The translations under genes were made by a program, and so were the position numbers. This document shows, in pieces, positions 26,256 to 33,894 of a stretch of 64,000 bases of DNA; positions within the stretch are counted from its first letter, which is position 1; each line of letters begins with the position of its first letter. Origin of the DNA: an uncultured Gammaproteobacteria bacterium (lineage in GTDB: Bacteria > Pseudomonadota > Gammaproteobacteria > HK1); the NCBI GenBank assembly GCA_958295835.1, contig OY282378.1:3807694-3871693 (forward strand), written 5' to 3'. Under the pieces are notes generated by a model. That model was not told the origin of the DNA. It did not search any database and saw only the letters and a program-made list of their open reading frames with translations.

Positions 26256-27437
26256 ATGGACGCTCGATATGACGTAGTGATCGTGGGCGGCGGCGTGACC
26301 GGCTGCGCCACCGCGCTGTTTCTCGCCCGCGAGCCGGGGTTCGACGGGACGGTGCTGGTGGTGGAGCGCGACCCGACCTACGAGAACGCCCCGTCGGCGA
26401 AGGCGACGGGCGGATTCCGGCAGCAGTTCTCCACCCCCGAGAACATCCGGATCGGCCTGTTCGGAGTCCACTTTCTCAAGCATATCGACGAGTACCTGTC
26501 GATCGACGGCGAGACGCCCGATGTGGGTTTCCGCGAGAACGGCTACCTGCTGCTCGCCACCGAGTCGATGCTGCCGACCATGCTCGACAACAACGCGGTG
26601 CAACGCGACCTCGGAGCCGACGTTCACTTCAGAGCACCGGACGAGCTGCGCGCGCGCTATCCATGGATCGACACCGGCGGCATCGCGGGCGGGTTCCTGA
26701 GCGACAGCAACGAGGGATACGTCGATCCGTATTCGCTGCTTCAGGCCTACCGGCGCAAGGCGCGGTCGCTCGGCGTCGACTTCGTGCGGGACGAGGCGCT
26801 CTCGGTGCAGGGAGACGGTGCACGGGTCACCGGAGTGACGCTCGCGGAAGCCGGCGTCGTGGCCTGCGGCGTCGTGGTCAACGCGGCCGGCGCCTGGGGC
26901 GCTCCGGAGCTCTGCGCGTCCCTCGGGGTCGAGCTCCCCATCGAGTCCCGCAAGCGGTTCACCTTCGTCTTCGAGTGCCGCGAGCCGATCGGCCCCACCC
27001 CGCTCACGATCACCGAGATCGGCGTCGCCTTCCGCTCCGAGGGCAAGGGGTTCATCTCCAACGTCTCTCCCCCGCCCGAGCAGGACCCGGTGACGAAGGA
27101 CACCGGGATCGACTACCACCTGTTCGACGAGCTGATCTGGCCGGCGCTCGCGTCGCGCGTGCCCGCGTTCGAGGCGATCAAGCTGACCAGGGCCTGGTGC
27201 TGCCACTACGACTACAACACCCTCGACGAGAACCTGATCATCGGGCGTACCCCGGCGTACGAGAACTTCTACCTCGCGGCCGGCTTCTCCGGCCACGGCC
27301 TGCAGCAGTCCCCGGCGGCAGGAAGGGCGCTCTCCGAGCTCATCGCCTTCGGGGAGTACCGCGCCATCGATCTGACCCGCTTCGGCTACGAACGGGTGCT
27401 GGCCGGTGAGGCGATCCGGGAGGCGAACTGCTACTGA
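26256..27437 (+). CDS. FAD-dependent oxidoreductase (DAO/sarcosine oxidase-like)
   Basis: A 393-residue flavoprotein. The N-terminal dinucleotide motif is YDVVIVGGGVTGCATALFLA, with the ribose-binding acidic end VVERD. SAKATGGFRQQFST is the second FAD contact typical of the DAO family, and YLAAGFSGHGLQQSPAAGRALSELI is the C-terminal FAD motif. Family members oxidise secondary or N-methyl amines such as sarcosine, dimethylglycine and proline. The start at 26256 puts the GxGxxG at the usual place. An in-frame ATG at 26217 overlaps the HyuA stop (ATGA) and is an alternative that would add 13 residues. Cotranscription with hyuA is likely. Confidence 0.9.
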   Translation: MDARYDVVIVGGGVTGCATALFLAREPGFDGTVLVVERDPTYENAPSAKATGGFRQQFSTPENIRIGLFGVHFLKHIDEYLSIDGETPDVGFRENGYLLLATESMLPTMLDNNAVQRDLGADVHFRAPDELRARYPWIDTGGIAGGFLSDSNEGYVDPYSLLQAYRRKARSLGVDFVRDEALSVQGDGARVTGVTLAEAGVVACGVVVNAAGAWGAPELCASLGVELPIESRKRFTFVFECREPIGPTPLTITEIGVAFRSEGKGFISNVSPPPEQDPVTKDTGIDYHLFDELIWPALASRVPAFEAIKLTRAWCCHYDYNTLDENLIIGRTPAYENFYLAAGFSGHGLQQSPAAGRALSELIAFGEYRAIDLTRFGYERVLAGEAIREANCY

Positions 27438-27596
27438 GGGGGGGGGCGAAGAAGCTGCCCTGCACGAGGGTGTGCCACTTCCTTCATGCACCCGCGGGGT
27501 ATATGGTTGGCGTCGGGACTCATGCCGGGGCCGCCGCCGGTCGGCGGGTGGCTTGGTGCATGAGGGTTACTGTTCAGCATGACAAGGGGAGAAGCG

Positions 27597-28943
27597 ATGA
27601 AAGCGATCGCACTATGCAGATACCTGGCGATGGCCGCGGCGATGCTGTTCTGTCTGCCGGCGCAGGCCGACGAAACCTGCATGTCGCCGTACATTGCCAA
27701 GATCCAGGGCCAGGAGGACTACGTCTACGTCTGGACCCTGGGCGTCGAAGGCATCGGGGACGAGCAGGACAAGCTGGTCACCATCGACACCAGTCCAGGC
27801 TCCGAGACCTACGGCCAAGTGGTCGACTCGTTGTCCGTGGGCGGGCGCAACGAAGCGCATCACTCCGGACTGAGCGACGATCGCAAGTACCTGTGGGCCG
27901 GCGGACTGGACACCAACAAGATCTTCGTGTTCGACATCCACACCGACCCGCGCAAGCCCGTACTGCACCAGGTCATCACCGATTTCGTCGAGAAAACCGG
28001 GGGACTGGTCGGCCCGCATACGTTCTACGCCCTGCCGGGACGCATGATGATCACGGCGCTCTCGAACAACGTCGATCATGGCGGGCGCACGGGCATGGCC
28101 GAATACAACAACAACGGCGAGTACATCGCGACCCACTGGATACCGACCGACGCGGATCTGATGGGGGCCGTCAAGTCCGGCAAGCTCGCGGACGGGTACG
28201 GCTACGACGTGCGGGTGAAGGCGGACCTCAACATCATGCTGACCTCCTCGTTCACCGGCTGGTCCAACTACATGATGGACTTCGGAACGATGCTGCAGGA
28301 CAGCGCGGCCATGCAGCGCTTCGGCAACACGATGGTGGTGTGGGACATGCACGCCCGCAAGCCGCTGAAGGTGCTGGACGTACCGGGGGCGCCACTGGAG
28401 ATCCGCTGTGCGTGGGATCCGGACCATCGCTACTGCTTCACCAGCACCGCGCTGACCTCCAAGATCTGGCTGATCCACGAGGATGACGCGGGCGAGTGGC
28501 AGGCCAAGGCGGTCGCGGACATCGGCGATCCCTCCACGATCCCGGTGCCGGTGGACATCTCCATCACCGCGGACGACAAGGGGCTGTGGGTCGATACGTT
28601 CATGGAAGGCAAGGCCCGGTACTTCGACATCTCGGACCCGCACGCGCCGAAGCAGGTCTACGAGAAGGTGATCGGCAGCCAGATCAACATGGTCTCCCAG
28701 AGCTGGGACGGGAAGCGCGTCTACTTCTCGAGCTCCCTGCTCGGCAACTGGGACAAGACCGGGGACGCCGACGAGCAGTACGTGAAGCTGTACCACTGGG
28801 ACGGCAAAGAGCTGGAACACCAGTGGACGGTCGACTTCTACAAGGAGGGCCTCGGGCGCTCGCACCAGATGCGGTTCGGCGCGTATGCACTGTACGGCAA
28901 GCGCCCGACCGGCGAGACACGACTGGCCGCGGTGGTTCAGTAG
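27597..28943 (+). CDS. mtoX: Methanethiol oxidase (MtoX; SBP56 family), exported
   Basis: A 448-residue protein of the selenium-binding-protein family with an N-terminal signal peptide ending near AQA (residues 1-24). This marks the bacterial periplasmic methanethiol oxidase group. Family stretches include GGRNEAHHSGLSDDRKYLWAGG, DHGGRTGMAEYNNNGEYI, ADLNIMLTSSFTGWSNY and FYKEGLGRSHQMRFG, with several conserved histidines. MtoX converts methanethiol to formaldehyde, H2S and H2O2. GGGGAG lies 5 bases before the ATG. It is followed by SCO1/SenC and MauG-like genes, the operon order reported for mtoX in methylotrophs and marine bacteria, which strongly supports the call. Confidence 0.93.
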   Translation: MKAIALCRYLAMAAAMLFCLPAQADETCMSPYIAKIQGQEDYVYVWTLGVEGIGDEQDKLVTIDTSPGSETYGQVVDSLSVGGRNEAHHSGLSDDRKYLWAGGLDTNKIFVFDIHTDPRKPVLHQVITDFVEKTGGLVGPHTFYALPGRMMITALSNNVDHGGRTGMAEYNNNGEYIATHWIPTDADLMGAVKSGKLADGYGYDVRVKADLNIMLTSSFTGWSNYMMDFGTMLQDSAAMQRFGNTMVVWDMHARKPLKVLDVPGAPLEIRCAWDPDHRYCFTSTALTSKIWLIHEDDAGEWQAKAVADIGDPSTIPVPVDISITADDKGLWVDTFMEGKARYFDISDPHAPKQVYEKVIGSQINMVSQSWDGKRVYFSSSLLGNWDKTGDADEQYVKLYHWDGKELEHQWTVDFYKEGLGRSHQMRFGAYALYGKRPTGETRLAAVVQ

Positions 28944-28984
28944 CCCGCGGAGTGCATGCGGGCGGGCGATGCGGCGGACACCCC

Positions 28985-29018
28985 GAAAGCCGTCCCGATG
29001 GCCGGGGCGGCTTTCTTT
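28985..29018 (+). terminator. Hairpin with T-rich tail between mtoX and the SCO gene
   Basis: AAAGCCGTCCC pairs with GGGGCGGCTTT (one G-U pair) around a short loop and is followed by CTTTC. It lies 42 bases after the mtoX stop and 41 bases before the SCO1 start. It is probably an attenuator that keeps mtoX expression above that of its maturation genes. Confidence 0.6.
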
Positions 29019-29058
29019 CGCATTCGATGGGGTCCGCGTCCGACTCGGATCGGGAGCG

Positions 29059-29760
29059 ATGAGACCGATGAAGCAGGCCAGGCCGATCCGCGTGCTCCTG
29101 CTGCTCGCCGCGGCCGCGGCGAGCCAGGCCGTATCGGCCCATGACCCGCGTCCCGAGATCCTCGCCCCCGGCTGGGGGCTCCTGAGCTACGAGGCGCCCG
29201 CCCCCGGGACCTACCGCCTGCCGCCGATCATGCCCGCCGCCGACGGCCGGGTGCTGCGCGAGGACGCCACCCCCGCGCACCTGTTCGATCTGATGGGAGA
29301 CCGTCTCGTACTGTTGAGCTTCGTCTACACCCGGTGTACGGACGTCAACGGCTGTCCGCTGGCCAAGGCCGTCTTCCACCTGCTGCGCGCCCGGTTGAAG
29401 CAGCATCCGGAGCTGGCCGGGAGCACGCGCCTCATCTCGCTCTCCTTCGACCCCGACAACGACACCCCCGAGGCCATGCGGGCCTACCGGCCGAAGACCG
29501 AGGACGACCGCGTCGAATGGCGGTTCCTGACCACCCGCGATCGGGCCGACCTGCAACCCATCCTCGACGGTTACGGGCAGTACACGCTGCGCGAGTACGA
29601 CGAGCACGGCGTCTACACCGGAGAGTTCGCCCACCTGTTGCGGGTGTTCCTGATCGATCGCGAGCGGCGGGTTCGCAACATCTACAGCACCGGCTTCCTC
29701 CACCCCGACATCCTGATGAATGATCTGGAGACTCTGCTTCCGGAGTCTCCCTCCGGTTGA
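29059..29760 (+). CDS. SCO1/SenC family copper-binding protein (mtoX operon)
   Basis: A 233-residue exported thioredoxin-fold protein. A signal peptide occupies about residues 1-28 (VLLLLAAAAASQAVSA). The region LVLLSFVYTRCTDVNGCPLAK holds the two metal-site cysteines, Cys93 and Cys99; the third ligand is probably His192 in GEFAHLLRVFLID. The usual SCO motif is CxxxC, whereas here five residues lie between the cysteines. SCO proteins deliver copper to cuproenzymes, and in this operon the likely client is MtoX. GGGAG precedes the ATG at 29059; an in-frame ATG at 29068 is possible. Confidence 0.88.
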   Translation: MRPMKQARPIRVLLLLAAAAASQAVSAHDPRPEILAPGWGLLSYEAPAPGTYRLPPIMPAADGRVLREDATPAHLFDLMGDRLVLLSFVYTRCTDVNGCPLAKAVFHLLRARLKQHPELAGSTRLISLSFDPDNDTPEAMRAYRPKTEDDRVEWRFLTTRDRADLQPILDGYGQYTLREYDEHGVYTGEFAHLLRVFLIDRERRVRNIYSTGFLHPDILMNDLETLLPESPSG

Positions 29761-29767
29761 GGTTCCC

Positions 29768-31120
29768 ATGCGGCACGCGGCACGAGCCGGCCTCCACGCG
29801 GTCGCGTTGCTGGTGGCCGGGCTTGCCGTCGTCCAGGCGCCCGCGCGAACCAGCGGCGAGCTGGATTCCGGGCAGGCGTTCGACGAGAGCCAGACCCACG
29901 GCCCCGGCGACGTCAAGGAAGGTTACGAGCGCGCCGACTACCGCACCCGGTCACGCAGCCTGCTGGACCGGCGGGGAGCCAGGAAGGATCTGATCCGGTT
30001 CGCGCTGGACCCTCCGCTCGGCTTGCCGCCGGCTCCGATCCCCGCGGACAATCCCCTGACCCGTGCCAAGATCGAGCTCGGACGCAAGCTGTTCTTCGAT
30101 CGTCGCCTGTCGATCAACGACACGCTCTCCTGCGCCACCTGCCACATCCCCGAGCAGGGGTTCACCAACAACGAGCTGCGCACCCCGGTCGGCGTCGAAG
30201 GACGCTCGGTGCTGCGCAACTCTCCCACCCTGTACAACGTCGCGTACCAGGAGCACCTGTTTCTGGACGGTCGGGAGATCAGCCTGGAGAACCAGGTCTG
30301 GCAGCCGATGACCGCCCACAACGAGATGGCGGCGCCGTCCATCGGCTACGTGATCAGGAAGCTCCGGCGCATGCGCGACTACGAGGGGATGTTCGAGCGG
30401 GCGTTCGACGGACGCGGGCCGGACGTCCTGACCATCGGCCAGGCGCTGGCCAGCTACCAGCGAACCCTGCTGGCCGCCGATTCGCCCTTCGACCGATGGT
30501 ATTTCGGTGGCCGAGCGGACGCGGTCGATGAATCCGTCAAGCGCGGGTTCGCGTTCTTCTCCGGCAAGGCGCAGTGCATCGTCTGCCATCGGGTGCGAGA
30601 GGACCATGCCCTGTTCATCGACCACCGGTTCCACAACACCGGTCTCGGCTACGCGGCATCGGTGGGCGGAAACCGACCGGAAACCACCCGGGTCCAGCTT
30701 GCCCCCGGGGTATTCGCCGACCTTTCCCGGGCGTCCATCGACGCCGTGACGCAGCAGAGGCTTCCCAACGACCTGGGCCTTTACCGGATCACCGAGGATC
30801 CCGGCGACCGCTGGAAGTTCCGCACCCAGACCCTGCGCAACGTCTCGCTCACCGCTCCCTACATGCACAACGGCCGTTTCGACACCCTGCGCGAGGTCAT
30901 CGACTTCTACGATCGGGGAGGCGTGCCCAACGAGCTGCTGTCGCCGCTGATTCGGCCCTTGAATCTGACGGAGCGGGAGAAGCGCGATCTCGAAGCGTTC
31001 CTGCACTCTCTGACGGGCGGCAACGTCGCGGACCTCGTGGCCGATGCGTTCGCGGCTCCAATCGGTGACCTGGGTCCTGAGGATCCCAACTGGACGCATG
31101 AGAACACGCTGGGATACTGA
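29768..31120 (+). CDS. Di-heme cytochrome c peroxidase / MauG family protein (mtoX operon)
   Basis: A 450-residue exported protein. An N-terminal hydrophobic segment (AGLHAVALLVAGLAVVQAPA) is the likely signal. Two heme c sites are visible: CATCH at 122-126 and CIVCH at 270-274. The conserved segments KIELGRKLFFDRRLSINDTLSC, RTPVGVEGRSVLRNSPTLYNVAY and LRNVSLTAPYMHNGRFDTLREVIDFYDRGG match the CCP/MauG family. MauG makes post-translational oxidations. The gene begins 7 bases after the SCO stop, completing the mtoX-SCO-mauG order, so a role in maturing MtoX is likely. Confidence 0.9.
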   Translation: MRHAARAGLHAVALLVAGLAVVQAPARTSGELDSGQAFDESQTHGPGDVKEGYERADYRTRSRSLLDRRGARKDLIRFALDPPLGLPPAPIPADNPLTRAKIELGRKLFFDRRLSINDTLSCATCHIPEQGFTNNELRTPVGVEGRSVLRNSPTLYNVAYQEHLFLDGREISLENQVWQPMTAHNEMAAPSIGYVIRKLRRMRDYEGMFERAFDGRGPDVLTIGQALASYQRTLLAADSPFDRWYFGGRADAVDESVKRGFAFFSGKAQCIVCHRVREDHALFIDHRFHNTGLGYAASVGGNRPETTRVQLAPGVFADLSRASIDAVTQQRLPNDLGLYRITEDPGDRWKFRTQTLRNVSLTAPYMHNGRFDTLREVIDFYDRGGVPNELLSPLIRPLNLTEREKRDLEAFLHSLTGGNVADLVADAFAAPIGDLGPEDPNWTHENTLGY

Positions 31121-31201
31121 GGCGCCTGGACGGGCCATCCGCTTTTCGCCCGCGCAGATTTCGAGGACTCGGCTCCTCGGTCGAGTACCGTGGCGCGGGA
31201 C

Positions 31202-33001
31202 TCACTCGCCGGCCGGTGCGTCCGGCCAGCCCGGGTGGTCGAGCTTTCGCTGCTCGGGGTAGAGCCGGATGCCCGGCACCCGGCCCCGTTCGAGATCGTC
31301 CTGCAGGCGCTCCCAGTATCCGGTGGTCAGGAGATCGCCATGCACGTCCCGGAACAGCCGCCGCAGCCCCCGGTCGTGGATGCGGAAGCCCGACTCGATC
31401 TCCTCGGGCAGGAAGATGACGCCGTCCTCGTAGAACCAGTCGGGGACGTCGTCCTCGCCGTCGAACCGCCCGACGTTCGACCGGATCTTCACCCGGGTGA
31501 GTGGCTCGAGAGCGTCATAGTCGAACAGAAAGACCTTCTGGAAGCGGCTGACCCCATAGTTGCGCGCATCGAGGTCCTTGTTGAAGACGTTCGCCGCGGC
31601 GTTGTTCTTGATGCAGTGCCCGAGATTGACGATGACCTCGCGGGCCTCCTCCGGCGTCGCATCGCGCAGAAACACGGGCAGCGGCCGCACCCGGCGCTGG
31701 ACGATGAGATGTTTCAGGATCACCGCGTCGTCGCGCAACGATACGCTCTCGCCCGCGTCCCGCAGCAGCTCCGCGAGGAGCTCCGGCTCGAACCACGCGG
31801 GGTCGAGCTCCAGGTTGTAGTAGATGATGTTGTCGAGCATGGATCCGGTGCGGTCGATCTCGTGCACGCGGCGGTACTTGTCGAGCACCGCCCTGATGCC
31901 CGGAAACTCGCCCCACTTGTACTGGTCGGTCGGGACGTCGCGGATCACCTTCAGGTTGTAGTCCGACGACGGCGCCGCGAACCCGATGGCGACCGAGCCA
32001 CGGAACCCGACCGCGGTATTGAATACCTCGCGGTGGGTCGCCAGCTCCTCGCGCAGCTCGTTCATCACCGCGACCTTGCCGACGTGGTTGAACCCGATCG
32101 TCGAGTAGTGCAGCCCGAGACGCCGGGTGGGCATCACGGTGTGCAGGAACGCGGCGAGCTCGTGGTAGTGGCTGTTGGTGACGTGGAAGTTGGCGAGGGT
32201 GGAGCTGAAGAGGTTGTGCGCGTCCGCCTCGCCGGCGAGCACCGCCTGCACGTAGATCCCGGCATCATGGTTGAGCAGGGCCAGGATGAGCGGCGTCGCG
32301 CTCGAATCGTCGAACACGATCCGGCCGACGACGTACGCGCCGCGGTTGCGGAAGAATCCCGCGTCGGTCATCTGGATCTCGATGGGCCGGCGCGTGCGGT
32401 CGCCGAATATCGACTCCAGTCGCTCCACGACGCGCCGGACGTCGCCGTCGCGGTCGCGCCAGATCCGCTCGAAGCGTGGGACGTCGAGGACGCGATCGAC
32501 GAGCGTAGCGAGAGCCGCACCGGGAGCGATCGGAAAATCGATCCGTACCGCGGCGGACCGCTCACTCGCGGGCTCCCGATGGTGCAGAAACACGTATTCC
32601 ACCGGCTTCCACATGCCCTCGTACATCATTCGCCGCACGGAATGGATGTAGGCAAAGGCCAGATCGGATTCGTAGCGTCCCTCGATCAGGGTGAGGTAGT
32701 GGGCCTCGATGCGCTCCCAGAACCTCTCGTCCTCGGCGGCGGACGGCAGCGCGCGACGCAGGCGCCGCGCGAGCGCGAGCGCGCTGACGCTGTACACCGA
32801 GAGCCGCCGCAGGCTCAGGTCCAGCGATGTGGCGGGGTCGCGCCGCTCGAAGGCGGATTTCGCGAGCGCCGGGATGTTGCGTGATTCGACGTAGTAAGCG
32901 TCGAACTCCGCGAGGATCCAGCGGGCGGCGAGATCCACGCGCTCGTCGATCGAGCCCGCAGCCGCGATACGGCTCGCGTAGTGCGCGGACCGGTCGTTCA
33001 T
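31202..33001 (-). CDS. aceK: Isocitrate dehydrogenase kinase/phosphatase
   Basis: A 599-residue protein matching AceK over its length. The regulatory half contains FDAYYVESRNIPALAKSAFERRDP and EGRYESDLAFAYIHSVRRMMYEGMWKPVEY. The kinase half contains NSHYHELAAFLHTVMPTRRLGLHYSTIGFNHVGKVAVM, GSVAIGFAAPSSDYNLKVIRD and the catalytic stretch NAAANVFNKDLDARNYGVSRFQKVFLFDYDALEPL. AceK controls flux between the TCA cycle and the glyoxylate shunt by phosphorylating isocitrate dehydrogenase. Glyoxylate-shunt genes are not in the window. ATG 33001 gives the family's usual length; no strong ribosome site is visible. Confidence 0.95.
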   Translation of the reverse strand: MNDRSAHYASRIAAAGSIDERVDLAARWILAEFDAYYVESRNIPALAKSAFERRDPATSLDLSLRRLSVYSVSALALARRLRRALPSAAEDERFWERIEAHYLTLIEGRYESDLAFAYIHSVRRMMYEGMWKPVEYVFLHHREPASERSAAVRIDFPIAPGAALATLVDRVLDVPRFERIWRDRDGDVRRVVERLESIFGDRTRRPIEIQMTDAGFFRNRGAYVVGRIVFDDSSATPLILALLNHDAGIYVQAVLAGEADAHNLFSSTLANFHVTNSHYHELAAFLHTVMPTRRLGLHYSTIGFNHVGKVAVMNELREELATHREVFNTAVGFRGSVAIGFAAPSSDYNLKVIRDVPTDQYKWGEFPGIRAVLDKYRRVHEIDRTGSMLDNIIYYNLELDPAWFEPELLAELLRDAGESVSLRDDAVILKHLIVQRRVRPLPVFLRDATPEEAREVIVNLGHCIKNNAAANVFNKDLDARNYGVSRFQKVFLFDYDALEPLTRVKIRSNVGRFDGEDDVPDWFYEDGVIFLPEEIESGFRIHDRGLRRLFRDVHGDLLTTGYWERLQDDLERGRVPGIRLYPEQRKLDHPGWPDAPAGE

Positions 33002-33072
33002 GGCCGCCGGTGCCCGGGGCGGGGGCGCGAGGACCGCCACATGCGCCGGCAGGCGTGGCCGGCGCCCGCCCG

Positions 33073-33708
33073 TCAATCGTCCTGGCGTATCCGGGTCTTC
33101 CGGATGACGACCGTCTCCCCCGGCACGTCCTGGAACATTCCGCGCGAACCGGTCTCCACCGCGGCGATCCGATCCACCGTATCCATGCCTTCGACGACGC
33201 GCCCGAAGGCCGCATAGCCCCAACCCTGTGCGGTGCGACCGCGGTGATTCAGGAAATCGTTGTCGGCGACGTTGATGAAGAACTGCGCGGTGGCGGAGTG
33301 GGGATCGGAGGTTCGGGCCATGGCGATCGAGCCGCGATCGTTCTTGCCGCCCCGATCCGCTTCGTTGCGGATGGACGCGCGGGTCTGCGGCTGCCGGAAC
33401 TCCGGGGTGAAGCCCCCACCCTGGATCATGAAGCCCGCGATCACCCGGTGAAAGATGGTGCCTTCGTAAAACCCGTCACGGACATAAGTGAGGAAATTCT
33501 CGACCGTTTCGGGCGAAGAGCCCCGGTCGAGCTCCAGGACGAACGATCCGTGGTTGGTCTCGAAGGTCACCCGCGGGCGATCGGATTCGTCTGCATGGGC
33601 GGAGGGCGCAGCGGTCGAGAGACTTCCCAGGGCGAGCGCTGCGATGGCGGAGGTGATTCGTCGAGCGTTGCGATCGAACAAGGTCTGGCTCCCGGGTTCT
33701 CGGCGCAT
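33073..33708 (-). CDS. Peptidyl-prolyl cis-trans isomerase, cyclophilin type, exported
   Basis: A 211-residue protein with an N-terminal signal-like segment (ITSAIAALALGSLSTAAPSAHA) and a cyclophilin domain. Active-site stretches are GFYEGTIFHRVIAGFMIQGGGFTP, SIAMARTSDPHSATAQFFINVADNDFLN and WGYAAFGRVVEGMDTVD. The signal suggests PpiA-like work on periplasmic protein folding. An upstream in-frame GTG at 33732 is an alternative start; neither has a clear ribosome site. It lies 71 bases upstream of aceK on the same strand. Confidence 0.9.
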   Translation of the reverse strand: MRREPGSQTLFDRNARRITSAIAALALGSLSTAAPSAHADESDRPRVTFETNHGSFVLELDRGSSPETVENFLTYVRDGFYEGTIFHRVIAGFMIQGGGFTPEFRQPQTRASIRNEADRGGKNDRGSIAMARTSDPHSATAQFFINVADNDFLNHRGRTAQGWGYAAFGRVVEGMDTVDRIAAVETGSRGMFQDVPGETVVIRKTRIRQDD

Positions 33709-33894
33709 GGCGTGAGAGTGGTGAGGGCTCACCGGTCCGCGCCGTCGTCCGGAGTCTTATCGAGGCGGGGCCGGGGGGTCAAGTGCGGCGACGGTTCGAA
33801 AGGCGGCCCGAGACCCCACTTCCCGGAATGGTCTCCGACCGGTGACAATGGATCGCCTCCACCTCCTGAATCGTCCCCCTGAACCTTCGAGCGC

